Assembly (NCBI GenBank): GCA_903903985.1
Contig: CAIVAT010000184.1
Span: 1-49,759, forward strand
DNA: 49,759 nucleotides
Reading direction: 5' to 3'
From: an uncultured Bacteroidales bacterium
Lineage (GTDB): Bacteria; Bacteroidota; Bacteroidia; Bacteroidales; FEN-979
Both the position numbers and the translations under genes were made by a program. This document shows, one piece after another, positions 34,565 through 41,919 of the stretch. A model generated the notes under the pieces. The model had not been told where the DNA came from and did no database searches. It worked only from the letters and a program-made list of their open reading frames with translations. Each line of letters starts with the position of its first letter. The stretch's first letter is position 1.

Positions 34565-35586
34565 TACAGCCTTACATATTTTTTTTGCGGATCAATTCTT
34601 TCCTCCGGTCCCACGGGAATAAATGTCTCTCCAGCTGCAGCAAGGTTTAACCTGGTAATATGTTCCTGCAGTTTTAAGAGCTCGCGCATTCCATCCTTTT
34701 CCAGGGATGATGCAATCTCATTGCGATCTTGTTTCCCGGCAGGGATTTTGCCTTTTACGACATTCTCGGTTATGTTGGAAAAGATTCCTGCAGGAAGAAT
34801 TTCAGAGGAAAGCCTTTTCACGGCAACGCTGAGTGCAAGCAGCGCCATGGGGGGTCTTATTTTGTCCAGGATAAGCAAATTTGCTTCATTCAGATCACCA
34901 TCAAGATACTGCTCAAGGATCTCTGTGTACCTGGTATCAGAAATACAGGAAAGGATTTCATTTTTCTGCGTGCGCAGCATAAATGGTACAAGAGCCAGGA
35001 ACGTCAGCCTGCTTCCGCCAATATGGAACACTTTTTCAAACTCCGTAACATTCGGTATTAAAATTGTCCTGGTTGCCTTAAAAGCTTCGGAGGTCCCCCA
35101 TGGGATGAGCAGATCATCATCATCACCATAAACGGTGTCGATATTTTCATCAAGGAATTCCAAAAGCGCATCAATTGCTTCATGTTCCAAGGAAATCAGG
35201 TTCTCATTATCCTTCTCAATCTGCCATTCAAATGCCGGTTTCTCATTCTCTGAAACAAATATCTGCCTACCTTTTTCGCTATGGGTAAGGTCGGAACTGG
35301 GAACATACCGGCGATAGGCGTGGATGGCAACCGGATATTGAATCCGGGTAACAAGTTCATCCAGGATTGCATATTCCGGATGATCTTCATCAGTTTCTGC
35401 CTGGAAGTTTTCAGAGATATAATGATCCAGGGCTACCTTGAACACTTCTGAACCAATGATTTTTTTTATATCGCGCTCTGCAAATCCAATATAGGATTTA
35501 AGGTTATCGAATCTTAAGGACCTGTAAACAAATCCGATCAATCCTTTAATCTCAAAAGAGCCATTGTCTGTTTTATTGAAAATCAT
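34564..35586 (-). CDS. phage head-tail connector region protein (DUF6712-like)
   Basis: A 340-residue protein directly downstream of the portal gene. Helical segments such as SEVFKVALDHYISENFQ, LVTRIQYPVAIHAYRRYV and VFHIGGSRLTFLALVPFMLR recall the DUF6712 proteins found next to portal genes in Bacteroidota phages. A connector or adaptor role follows from position. The family assignment is from memory of the pattern and is not certain. Confidence 0.5.
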   Translation of the reverse strand: MIFNKTDNGSFEIKGLIGFVYRSLRFDNLKSYIGFAERDIKKIIGSEVFKVALDHYISENFQAETDEDHPEYAILDELVTRIQYPVAIHAYRRYVPSSDLTHSEKGRQIFVSENEKPAFEWQIEKDNENLISLEHEAIDALLEFLDENIDTVYGDDDDLLIPWGTSEAFKATRTILIPNVTEFEKVFHIGGSRLTFLALVPFMLRTQKNEILSCISDTRYTEILEQYLDGDLNEANLLILDKIRPPMALLALSVAVKRLSSEILPAGIFSNITENVVKGKIPAGKQDRNEIASSLEKDGMRELLKLQEHITRLNLAAAGETFIPVGPEERIDPQKKYVRL

Positions 35587-35597
35587 GGTGCCGGAGT

Positions 35598-37013
35598 TTA
35601 AGGTTTTGTGGCTTGTTTTGAATTGCCGGTATTGGTCCCTGAATCCTGGTTCTTTATCCGGTCTGTAGGACTGGTCTGCGATTCAGTAAGCAGCACATCA
35701 TGGTAAAATCCAAGGCGTAATCCTTTGCCAGGGAAATTGGCATTTATGGCCATGTTGATGTCCTTCATCACGATTCCTTCCGGGATATCGACCCCGGTGG
35801 CCAGGTAAAGCTTGAAAGCATACAGCTGCTCGGATCCACTGGGAAGGTTGCCATCCTTGCTCAGGTTGCTCAGGGCCGGGTGCAAACCGATCCCAGAAGT
35901 AGTCTGGAACAATGCCTCATTGGCAATGTTGATCTGAGCATCAATGAAATCTTTTACCTTCTGGTCAAGGGCGGTAATCTTCCAACCCACATAGCTATTG
36001 CCAATTTCATCGTATGCAGTAGCTGTGGATACAAACTTTCCTACCTTGTCATTTCCGGCCAGGGCAATTGAAAAAGATTCCATCACCTTATCCTGTGCAT
36101 TTTTGAAAATATCTTCAGTGAACGGAGTGCCATTATTTTCGCAGTTAAGCATTATTTCATCACGCATCTTATCCCAATATATTGCAGGTACCTCAATATG
36201 GTATTTGATGGCCATCGAATTGTCGTTAAAATTCGACAGCAGCTTGGGTATGGAAGATGAAAGCCTGATCCAGTTCAGGGATCCGTGGATCGGGCTGCGT
36301 GAATACTCATAATCCAGGGCAAAGGAATAAAGATTGGAATACCGCATGGAAACCGGGTTTAAAAACGGGGTAGCTGGATCCAGTACCGGGTATTTCCTGA
36401 GTCCGTTTCTCCATGGCTGACGGAAATCGCCGACGATGATATTGTTAACCTGGTTGTTTTCATCAGGCCATTCCAGGCGGGAATACATCGAAGAAACATG
36501 CTCGAGCTTCGTAATGATCGGTTTTTCTCCGATTCTGACGCCCTTATTACGATAAAACTTCGAAAAATGGCCATTCATGGTCCGGAATTCGATGCAAGCC
36601 TTAAGTAAGTAGTCTTCATAATCCCATGAATCGAGCCATGCCTGAATTTCTGGATCAGAAAGCCAGTACTTGACCCTTCTTCCTTCCTCGAATTTCAACT
36701 TGTACAGTGCCGGTCCCTGCCCATAAAGGAGCTGCGCCTGCTTGTTCAGGATCTCCGGGGTGAGGTTATTCTCATCCAGGATCAACCTAAGCTCATCAGG
36801 ATAGCTGTTTTCCAGTCCGTTGGCCACGATCTCGAATTCCCCGATCCTGGTAGGCATGAGTTGCCTGGTGTTGGTATAGAAAGGCAGAACAGAAGGACTC
36901 GCCATCTTGAAGGACCCGACTACGTCGAATGCATAAACTCCTACCGGAGTAATTCCGAAGGCCTTATTCCCTTCCCGGATGATCTTTACATCCGGATTTT
37001 TTACCTCAGTCAT
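35598..37013 (-). CDS. phage portal protein
   Basis: A 471-residue protein with portal-type features: a segment ENSYPDELRLILDENNLTPE then LNKQAQLLYGQGPALYKLKF near residues 66-110, like the start of many portal cores, and long C-terminal helices (KVKDFIDAQINIANEALFQTT). It is the first large gene after promoter P5 and is followed by connector-type genes, the usual order. The portal is the dodecameric vertex through which DNA is packaged. Confidence is moderate to good because no invariant motif exists for the family. Confidence 0.72.
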   Translation of the reverse strand: MTEVKNPDVKIIREGNKAFGITPVGVYAFDVVGSFKMASPSVLPFYTNTRQLMPTRIGEFEIVANGLENSYPDELRLILDENNLTPEILNKQAQLLYGQGPALYKLKFEEGRRVKYWLSDPEIQAWLDSWDYEDYLLKACIEFRTMNGHFSKFYRNKGVRIGEKPIITKLEHVSSMYSRLEWPDENNQVNNIIVGDFRQPWRNGLRKYPVLDPATPFLNPVSMRYSNLYSFALDYEYSRSPIHGSLNWIRLSSSIPKLLSNFNDNSMAIKYHIEVPAIYWDKMRDEIMLNCENNGTPFTEDIFKNAQDKVMESFSIALAGNDKVGKFVSTATAYDEIGNSYVGWKITALDQKVKDFIDAQINIANEALFQTTSGIGLHPALSNLSKDGNLPSGSEQLYAFKLYLATGVDIPEGIVMKDINMAINANFPGKGLRLGFYHDVLLTESQTSPTDRIKNQDSGTNTGNSKQATKP

Positions 37014-37019
37014 GCTTTA

Positions 37020-37310
37020 TCAGTTAAGAATAACCTTTTTGTCATCAAAAAACATGATCAGCATCTGCCAGCAGATCCTTGGCGAGCCAATCTCTTCATC
37101 GAAATAGAAAATCTTGTAATCTGCGTTATCCAGGTCATCACCTTTGGCAGATGGGCGCAGATGGGCGGATTTCACGTAGCGGATCCCTTCACAGGTATTT
37201 TTATCCCTGTTCAAAGTAGAATGGACAAAGGAAAATGACTTGCCCTCCTGGGACAATTTCCTCATTTGCCTGATTGCTTCATACAGATCTATTGTTTCTG
37301 CTGTGATCAT
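37020..37310 (-). CDS. small phage protein upstream of portal
   Basis: A 96-residue protein (MITAETIDLYEAIRQMRKLS, ending YFDEEIGSPRICWQMLIMFF and a short tail). The start at 37310 is fixed because the -7 box of promoter P5 lies 4 nt upstream and would fall inside any longer version. It is 6 bp from the portal gene, with which it shares a transcript. A role in head-tail connection is possible, but nothing diagnostic is seen. Confidence 0.65.
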   Translation of the reverse strand: MITAETIDLYEAIRQMRKLSQEGKSFSFVHSTLNRDKNTCEGIRYVKSAHLRPSAKGDDLDNADYKIFYFDEEIGSPRICWQMLIMFFDDKKVILN

Positions 37311-37314
37311 GAAG

Positions 37315-37350
37315 CAAACATATTCCATGGGCTGTTTTTTTCAAAGGACA
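37315..37350 (-). promoter_or_regulatory. phage promoter P5
   Basis: Minus strand TGTCCTTT (37350-37343), 20 nt, TATGTTTG (37322-37315); ATG follows after 4 nt at 37310. It drives the portal-to-spanin operon. Confidence 0.78.
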
Positions 37351-37373
37351 CAACCAAAGGGGAGTATACGACC

Positions 37374-37409
37374 AGAAAAAAAGGGAGTCCCGTTTTAAGG
37401 GACTCCCTT
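37374..37409 (-). terminator. terminator after the 136-residue gene
   Basis: An 11-bp perfect stem (AAGGGAGTCCC/GGGACTCCCTT) is followed by a seven-T run on the minus strand, 8 bp past the stop codon and just before promoter P5. Confidence 0.9.
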
Positions 37410-37416
37410 GGGAAGC

Positions 37417-37827
37417 TTAGAAGTTGATTTTGTTTTCAACTTCGGCAATGCTTGCGTCGAAAGCTGACTTGAGAAAATCAATTACTTTCTTGATTCCAGG
37501 GGTGAAGCTGGTGGTGAAGACGTTTCCGTCTGAATCACTGAGCCTCATGGAACAATTGAAATCATTGGAAGCGGTTTGAAATCTCTCAATTTCGCTTCGG
37601 GTCTGCACCAGCTTCGCCCTTTTTTCAACGATGAGCTGCAAGTTCTCCACCTTGTTGATCTTTTCGGCAAGGGTGAGCTCCTTTTTAGGTTCAGGTTCCG
37701 GCTTTTTTTCTTCCGGAATCTTGAAACTGGGAGTTTGAACCGGCCTGATAATGGTGAGACCGGTCTTCTCTTGTGAATTTGCCCCGCCATTGGTGGGTTT
37801 CAGAACTGCTGAACTGACTTTTGTCAT
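37417..37827 (-). CDS. accessory protein with coiled coil, downstream of leader element L1
   Basis: A 136-residue protein: a Pro/Lys/Glu-rich linker (KIPEEKKPEPEPKKELTLAE), a coiled coil (about 55-90) and a C-terminal half with DSDGNVFTTSFTPGIKKVID. Related proteins occur beside ArdC- and RadC-type genes on Bacteroidota mobile elements, but their function is unknown to me. It forms its own transcription unit: a copy of the repeated leader upstream and a strong terminator downstream, with no phage-class promoter. Confidence 0.65.
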   Translation of the reverse strand: MTKVSSAVLKPTNGGANSQEKTGLTIIRPVQTPSFKIPEEKKPEPEPKKELTLAEKINKVENLQLIVEKRAKLVQTRSEIERFQTASNDFNCSMRLSDSDGNVFTTSFTPGIKKVIDFLKSAFDASIAEVENKINF

Positions 37828-38143
37828 TGTGTTCGCCCCTGCCCTGGGGACTTATTTAGGCATATGGCTTCGCCTGGTTAATGAAAAATTTATGCCTTCA
37901 GCCACAACCGTAATGAAAATTCTGGAACAAACGTTCAGGTCACGATCAGCATGATCTGAATGAACCCAGGGGGCGGCATATCCATCAGGAGGCCGCGTTT
38001 AGTGACACGACATTTTTATGAGGTTACCTTTGCATAAAATTTTGAGTATGATGTGCGCTGGCCATGGCTTTTTCTTTGCTGGCTTTCTTTTTTGCCATGA
38101 TCCTGAAAAAGAAAGCCGCCCGGCGCAGTCCTTCAGCGAGCAT
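37828..38143 (-). ncRNA. leader element L1 (repeated structured leader)
   Basis: First of three homologous leaders. Helices on the minus strand: GGCTTTCTTTTT/AAAAAGAAAGCC (plus coordinates 38081-38092 and 38106-38117); GCGGC/GCCGC around the CTCCTGATGGA loop (37973-37977, 37992-37996); GATCA/TGATC (near 37945); AGGCATA/TATGCCT (37858-37864, 37891-37897) enclosing GGC-GAA-GCC; and a CCCC/GGGG hairpin just before the ATG. About 80-85% identical by eye to L2 and clearly related to L3. No open frame is shared with L2 and L3. Confidence 0.6.
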
Positions 38144-38172
38144 AAAAAAAGGGACTGGGTTTTCCCAGTCCC
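38144..38172 (-). terminator. terminator of the ArdC-like unit
   Basis: A 9-bp stem GGGACTGGG/CCCAGTCCC plus seven T on the minus strand, 14 bp after the ArdC-like stop. Leader L1 begins immediately beyond it. Confidence 0.9.
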
Positions 38173-38185
38173 AATAATCCAATCG

Positions 38186-38716
38186 TTATAGACCAGGATC
38201 AGCATCAGAATAGCAATTTCCATTGCAGTCAACATCCAGTTCCCATGGTTCCAGAAATGAATCTTCTTCATCATCATCTTGATCGTCGATGAAATTTTCC
38301 CCATCGAAACGGTAAAGTGGATTCGTTTCCTGAACCATTGCCATTTCAGCTTCCTGTTTTTGAACGGATTCCTTTATTTCAAAGGTCTGAGAGATATCGA
38401 AAACCCGGGCAACAAGGAATTTGTCCAATTCTTCTTCCGTGGTTCCATCCTCTTTTTTAGTTTTGACCATTGCAGGGATGAAAATAAAGTTGCCGTGTTG
38501 ACCTTTTTTTACGCAACGGCCATGTTTCAGCCATTGTTTGAAACCACCAACCACGGTAAATTTAATTTCAGACTGAAAAGCAAGGAAAATACAGTTTGTT
38601 TCCGAAAGTATTCTGCCTTCAGGATTCATGACCGGCATCGTTTCAGCAATAGCGATACGTGCGTTGTCATCAAGATTTTTGAAATAGGTAAGAAAATCTG
38701 TTTGTAAGGTATTCAT
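38186..38716 (-). CDS. ArdC-like antirestriction/ssDNA-binding protein
   Basis: A 176-residue protein matching the N-terminal ArdC domain (PF08401). The signature GGFKQWLKHGRCVKKGQHG, then FIFIPAMVK and LVARVFDISQTFE lies at about residues 57-112. The C-terminus is very acidic (DDQDDDEEDSFLEPW). Full ArdC proteins add a zinc metallopeptidase domain and protect incoming DNA from restriction; here only the ssDNA-binding part is present. The acidic tail could mimic DNA (inference). It is a single-gene unit preceded by leader L2. Confidence 0.8.
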   Translation of the reverse strand: MNTLQTDFLTYFKNLDDNARIAIAETMPVMNPEGRILSETNCIFLAFQSEIKFTVVGGFKQWLKHGRCVKKGQHGNFIFIPAMVKTKKEDGTTEEELDKFLVARVFDISQTFEIKESVQKQEAEMAMVQETNPLYRFDGENFIDDQDDDEEDSFLEPWELDVDCNGNCYSDADPGL

Positions 38717-39033
38717 TGAATTCGCCCCTGCCCTGGGGACTTTTTAAGGCGTCTGGCTCAGCCTGATTAAAAAAATTTATGCCATCAGGCCATAACTGGA
38801 ATGAAAATTCTGGAACAAATGTTCAGGTCACGATCAGCATGATCTGAATGAACCCAGGGGGCGGGATATCCATCAGGAGGCCGCGTTTAGAGACATGATA
38901 TTTTCATGAAGTTAACTTTGCATCAAATTTGAGTAATAAGTAGTGCGGTGGCCACCGTGTTTTTCTTTGCAGCTTTCTTTTTCTGCGGTGATATCAAAAA
39001 AGAAAGCCGCCCTGAAGCGATGCACTTTGCGAG
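38717..39033 (-). ncRNA. leader element L2 (repeated structured leader)
   Basis: Second copy of the leader. Helices: GCGGCTTTCTTTTT with AAAAAGAAAGCTGC on the minus strand (plus 38969-38982 and 38997-39010, with one G-U); GCGG/CCGC (38861-38864, 38881-38884) around the conserved CTCCTGATGGA loop; GATCA/TGATC; a weak GGC/GCC outer stem enclosing GGC-TGA-GCC; and the CCCC/GGGG hairpin directly before the ATG, which could limit ribosome access. Conserved unpaired blocks include TGGCCACCGCACTACTTATT and ATGCAAAGTTAAC. Confidence 0.6.
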
Positions 39034-39064
39034 CATAAAAAAAGCCCCGGGATTTCCCGGGGCT
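39034..39064 (-). terminator. terminator of the radC unit
   Basis: GCCCCGGG/CCCGGGGC with a 4-nt loop, followed by seven T on the minus strand. It lies directly after the 45-residue ORF. Confidence 0.92.
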
Positions 39065-39069
39065 TACTG

Positions 39070-39207
39070 TTATCTTGAGAACATTTTCAAAAACTGTTCC
39101 CATTCGAAATTTATTTTGATTGGATCCGATATTTCCATCACCTGGAGATATCCCGGGTAGTAAATATCATCCATCATTTGCCTGAACGCTTCATATAGCT
39201 TTTCCAT
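39070..39207 (-). CDS. 45-residue protein coupled to radC
   Basis: A short ORF running from ATG at 39207 to TAA at 39070. Its ATG overlaps the radC stop by one base (TAATG), and AAGGGAGG lies 6 nt upstream inside the end of radC, supporting real translation by coupling. The product begins MEKLYEAFRQMMDDIYYPGY and ends FEWEQFLKMFSR; it is acidic and aromatic. A terminator follows 6 bp later. The function is unknown; a partner of RadC is possible from the coupling. Confidence 0.6.
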   Translation of the reverse strand: MEKLYEAFRQMMDDIYYPGYLQVMEISDPIKINFEWEQFLKMFSR

Positions 39208-39668
39208 TATAACCTCCCTTCATCAGCAAATGAAAAAAAACGATCCTCTCCAAGGATCAGGTGGTCCAGAACAGTGATTTCAAGAAGGTCCCCGGCAGAT
39301 TTAATCTTCTTTGTAATTCTTTCATCTGCCTCAGAGGGGATTAATTGGCCACTGGGGTGGTTATGTGCCAGGATGATGTTTGAAGCATTGGCAAGCAGCG
39401 CGGCCTGGAATATTGCTTTTGGATCAACGACGGTACCACTGACACCTCCCTGGGAAATGCAGCGATAGCCAAGAACCTTATTTGCCCTGTTAAGCAGTAG
39501 GATGTAGAACGACTCATACAGGTCAATCTGGTCATTCCAGATGCTCCTGAAGATGTCGTGTGCGCTGGTCGAGCTGTTGATTTTCTGACGCTCGGAAGGG
39601 CGAACGGTGTTGTGATAGACGATGCTTACCTCATCGACGGTCGAGTTGAACAAGTTCATTGTTTTCAT
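39207..39668 (-). CDS. radC: RadC-type JAB/MPN metalloprotease-like protein
   Basis: A 153-residue RadC-family protein with the JAMM metal site AHNHPSG (about residues 100-106) followed by SEADERITKK with the third ligand Asp, the upstream region LNRANKVLGYRCIS, and the final LDHLILGEDRFFSFADEG. It lacks the N-terminal helix-hairpin-helix part of chromosomal RadC. Short RadC proteins are frequent on mobile elements, often near anti-restriction genes; their biochemical role is unproven. Its start codon takes part in the terminal helix of leader L3 (TACGGCA/TGCCGTA). Confidence 0.88.
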   Translation of the reverse strand: MKTMNLFNSTVDEVSIVYHNTVRPSERQKINSSTSAHDIFRSIWNDQIDLYESFYILLLNRANKVLGYRCISQGGVSGTVVDPKAIFQAALLANASNIILAHNHPSGQLIPSEADERITKKIKSAGDLLEITVLDHLILGEDRFFSFADEGRL

Positions 39669-39942
39669 ACGGCAAATTGTTTTATGCAGCCGTTTATGGC
39701 CGCTGGTTAATAATGAAATTATGCCGTAAGGCTCTCACCGAGGGGAATAAATAATGTCAATGGGTGCGTGTCACGATCAGGATGATCTGAAGAAACCTGG
39801 AAGGCGAAAAGTTCCATCAGGAGTCCGCCCTTGACAGTTTTAACCTTCGTTTCCCCGCAGGTAACTTTGCATGGATTTCGAGTATTAAGTAGTGCGCTGG
39901 CCAGATCGGTTTCTTTTTCGCTTCCTTTTACTTTGCCGTTCA
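39669..39942 (-). ncRNA. leader element L3 (repeated structured leader, diverged)
   Basis: Third, more diverged copy. It keeps the same order of elements with different stem sequences: CTTCCTTTT..CTTTG with CAAAG..AAAAGGAAG (plus 39921-39935 and 39945-39959); GGCG/CGCC (39803-39806, 39826-39829) around CTCCTGATGGA; GATCA/TGATC; and TACGGCA/TGCCGTA (39668-39674, 39722-39728) enclosing GCGGCC/GGCTGC. Conserved unpaired blocks include TGGCCAGCGCACTACTTAAT, ATGCAAAGTTACC and TTAACCAG. Changed bases on both sides of the stems indicate selection on RNA structure. Confidence 0.58.
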
Positions 39943-39979
39943 AACAAAGAAAAAGGAAGTCGATTTTTACGACATCCTT
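39943..39979 (-). terminator. terminator after the terminase operon
   Basis: AAGGATGTCG and CGACTTCCTT form a stem with one T-T mismatch and are followed by TTTCTTT on the minus strand. Its 3' arm (CTTCCTT) is also the 5' arm of the first L3 hairpin, so the two structures exclude each other. Confidence 0.65.
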
Positions 39980-40233
39980 CTCCTTCAGCCCAACATTAAA
40001 GTAAAACTTTAAGTAAAAATCTGCCTTTATGCCTTAAAATCCGTTTTTTATCCTGTTTTGGTCAGCTTTTCAAAAAGCTGAAAGGTAATTCCAGACGACC
40101 CGCCCTGCCGCCGGATGGCACGTGACGAGGGGCTGCAAACCGGAAATATGACAAAAGCCAAATCCCACACAGAGGTACTCCCGCCCTTGCGGAAATCCCA
40201 CCATTTGTAAGCAATGCAATGAATGTTAAGGGA
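39980..40233 (-). other. intergenic region, GC-rich, possibly structured
   Basis: A 254-bp stretch with no convincing gene between the terminase stop and the terminator. The part at about 40080-40200 is richer in G+C than its surroundings and contains GTGGGATTT twice on the minus strand, GGCGGGAG, GGCGGCAGGGCGGG and a tight CAGCTTTT/AAAAGCTG hairpin near 40062-40080. A 67-codon frame here is low in coding character. It could be a further leader or packaging-related site. Confidence 0.4.
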
Positions 40234-41919
40234 TCAGATGTTAAGCGAGCCAAAGGTAAGGCCACGCTTCTGCTTGGCTATGGCAAGCCACTTCTGCCTG
40301 CACAACAGGTACTTGAATGCATCACACATATTGGTTGACTCCATAGCCAAACGGGATGGGGATAGTTTGTCCCCTGTCTTGACCTTCTGGATCTCACCAT
40401 TCTTGCCCTTGACAACAGGCGTAATCTCGAGCTGACTCTTGAGTTCCTTGCACTCAAACTTATCGATCAACAATTTGGGTAATCGTTTATCCTTCTCTCC
40501 CATCAGGATGTTCATTAGGTTGAACTCATCACTGTGATAGATGTTACCCTGCCCCTGGCTCATCAGCTGCACGATCCAACCCGTACGCTTGCCCGCCTTG
40601 TCATATTCGATATCATGCTTGATCAGTGAGGCAAAGTCACGTTTGATCTTGTGGTATTGATTCGTGGCCCTGTCATGGTAAAGGTGCAGCACCTTGTGCT
40701 TATGTGTTGCAAAGAAAGCAATGAACTGATCAGAGAGTTCACGTATGGACTCAGGGTTGATCGTGTACATATTCTTCAGTATACGATAGTTGATCCCCTG
40801 CTCCTGCCCCAGTACCAGGCTCATCATGTTGCCTGCATCGAACCCACCCTCAAGGATTTTGTCATGCAGTATATACTTCAACCCCTGGGATGTTTGTGAT
40901 ACATTATCTCGGATGCCAAACTGATCATAGTAGTCGTAGTTGTAGCCATCCATGTAGAAATGCTTATCTGCCAATGCACCATAGAAACGGGCACCTTTCT
41001 CCAGAGTTTTTTTAATGGATAGCACTGCAGTCTTAAATTCTTCAAATGACAATGATGCCAGCAGGTTTTGAAAATACTTCAGTGTGAGGATATCGGCATT
41101 GGCAAAGGAACTGACAATGTAGAAAAATGTACTGTCCTGGCGAACCTTGCGGATACGTTCCATCCATCGTCCCTGGTTCTTTCGGATATTCTCAATTCGC
41201 CTGGGATCTTCATTGTTTTTTTCTGCGAAATGAAGCTCCAGGTTAATTTCATTCAGGATGATGGCCGCTTGAACGATCCGGGTGATCTGCTGCTTGTCCA
41301 TATTCTTTTCCATCCTGAGCATCCAGTCACTTTCTCCCACTGAAGGATCTGCCATGTCAGAGCAAAATGTCTGACCCATGAAATAATTGGAATGACCATA
41401 GAGGGCATAATCACCCCGCAGCGTAGGGAAAAGCTTATTCAGCTTTTCTTCCTGCAGGTATTTTTCTTCGTCTCCGAACTGATGAATCACCGATATCCCC
41501 GCGTTCGATGACGGTCTGTCCAGGGATGTAAGGAAGAATTTACAACCATTGAATGTTGAAATGGTGTGCCGGTAAGAAAAAGTCTTGATCATCGGCTTTG
41601 GCCAGTGATCAGGAGGGTCAACATCAACAACGAAATGGTAATTTTCAAGGAATTTCTGACGTTCCTCCCAACCTACCAGGATGGCAGGAACGATGTTAGT
41701 CATCAGGTTGACATAAGTATCTGAAACAAAAGCGAAACTTGCCCTGGGCATGTCGTAGATAACATCGATGGATCTCTTGGCAAGGATCTCTGTACTCTTG
41801 GCCAGGCCACGGCCACCAATGATATAAAGATTGGTCGGTTTGATCAGGTCCACCAGGGTGGTCAACCAATTTGAATATCTGATATCGGCTTCTTCTGCAG
41901 TTATTTTATTCCTGATCAT
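40234..41919 (-). CDS. terminase large subunit
   Basis: A 561-residue packaging motor. The ATPase Walker A-like motif GGRGLAKST lies at residues 35-43 (Ala in place of the last Gly, a form seen in terminases of related phages); an acidic Walker B-like FGDEEKYL segment lies near 130-145. The C-terminal part would hold the nuclease domain; its acidic residues cannot be assigned by eye. The start at 41919 (MIRNKITAEE) overlaps the small subunit gene by 14 nt; longer versions run into it. It cleaves and translocates DNA into the prohead through the portal. Confidence 0.85.
   Translation of the reverse strand: MIRNKITAEEADIRYSNWLTTLVDLIKPTNLYIIGGRGLAKSTEILAKRSIDVIYDMPRASFAFVSDTYVNLMTNIVPAILVGWEERQKFLENYHFVVDVDPPDHWPKPMIKTFSYRHTISTFNGCKFFLTSLDRPSSNAGISVIHQFGDEEKYLQEEKLNKLFPTLRGDYALYGHSNYFMGQTFCSDMADPSVGESDWMLRMEKNMDKQQITRIVQAAIILNEINLELHFAEKNNEDPRRIENIRKNQGRWMERIRKVRQDSTFFYIVSSFANADILTLKYFQNLLASLSFEEFKTAVLSIKKTLEKGARFYGALADKHFYMDGYNYDYYDQFGIRDNVSQTSQGLKYILHDKILEGGFDAGNMMSLVLGQEQGINYRILKNMYTINPESIRELSDQFIAFFATHKHKVLHLYHDRATNQYHKIKRDFASLIKHDIEYDKAGKRTGWIVQLMSQGQGNIYHSDEFNLMNILMGEKDKRLPKLLIDKFECKELKSQLEITPVVKGKNGEIQKVKTGDKLSPSRLAMESTNMCDAFKYLLCRQKWLAIAKQKRGLTFGSLNI

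Noticed and set aside
38912..39103. A 63-codon minus-strand frame at leader L2
   Set aside because: It runs through the strong terminator at 39034-39064 and has no counterpart in L1 or L3.
39719..39943. A 74-codon minus-strand frame inside leader L3
   Set aside because: The corresponding regions of L1 and L2 have stops and shifted frames, their differences are not at third codon positions, and base-paired segments explain the conservation better. It may still be translated in L3 alone.
37828..39979. Leader elements as retron or group II intron RNA
   Set aside because: No reverse transcriptase is nearby and the conserved helices do not match those architectures.
40062..40265. A 67-codon minus-strand frame downstream of terminase
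   Set aside because: It overlaps the terminase 3' end, has unusual composition and no recognisable protein pattern; the region is treated as non-coding.
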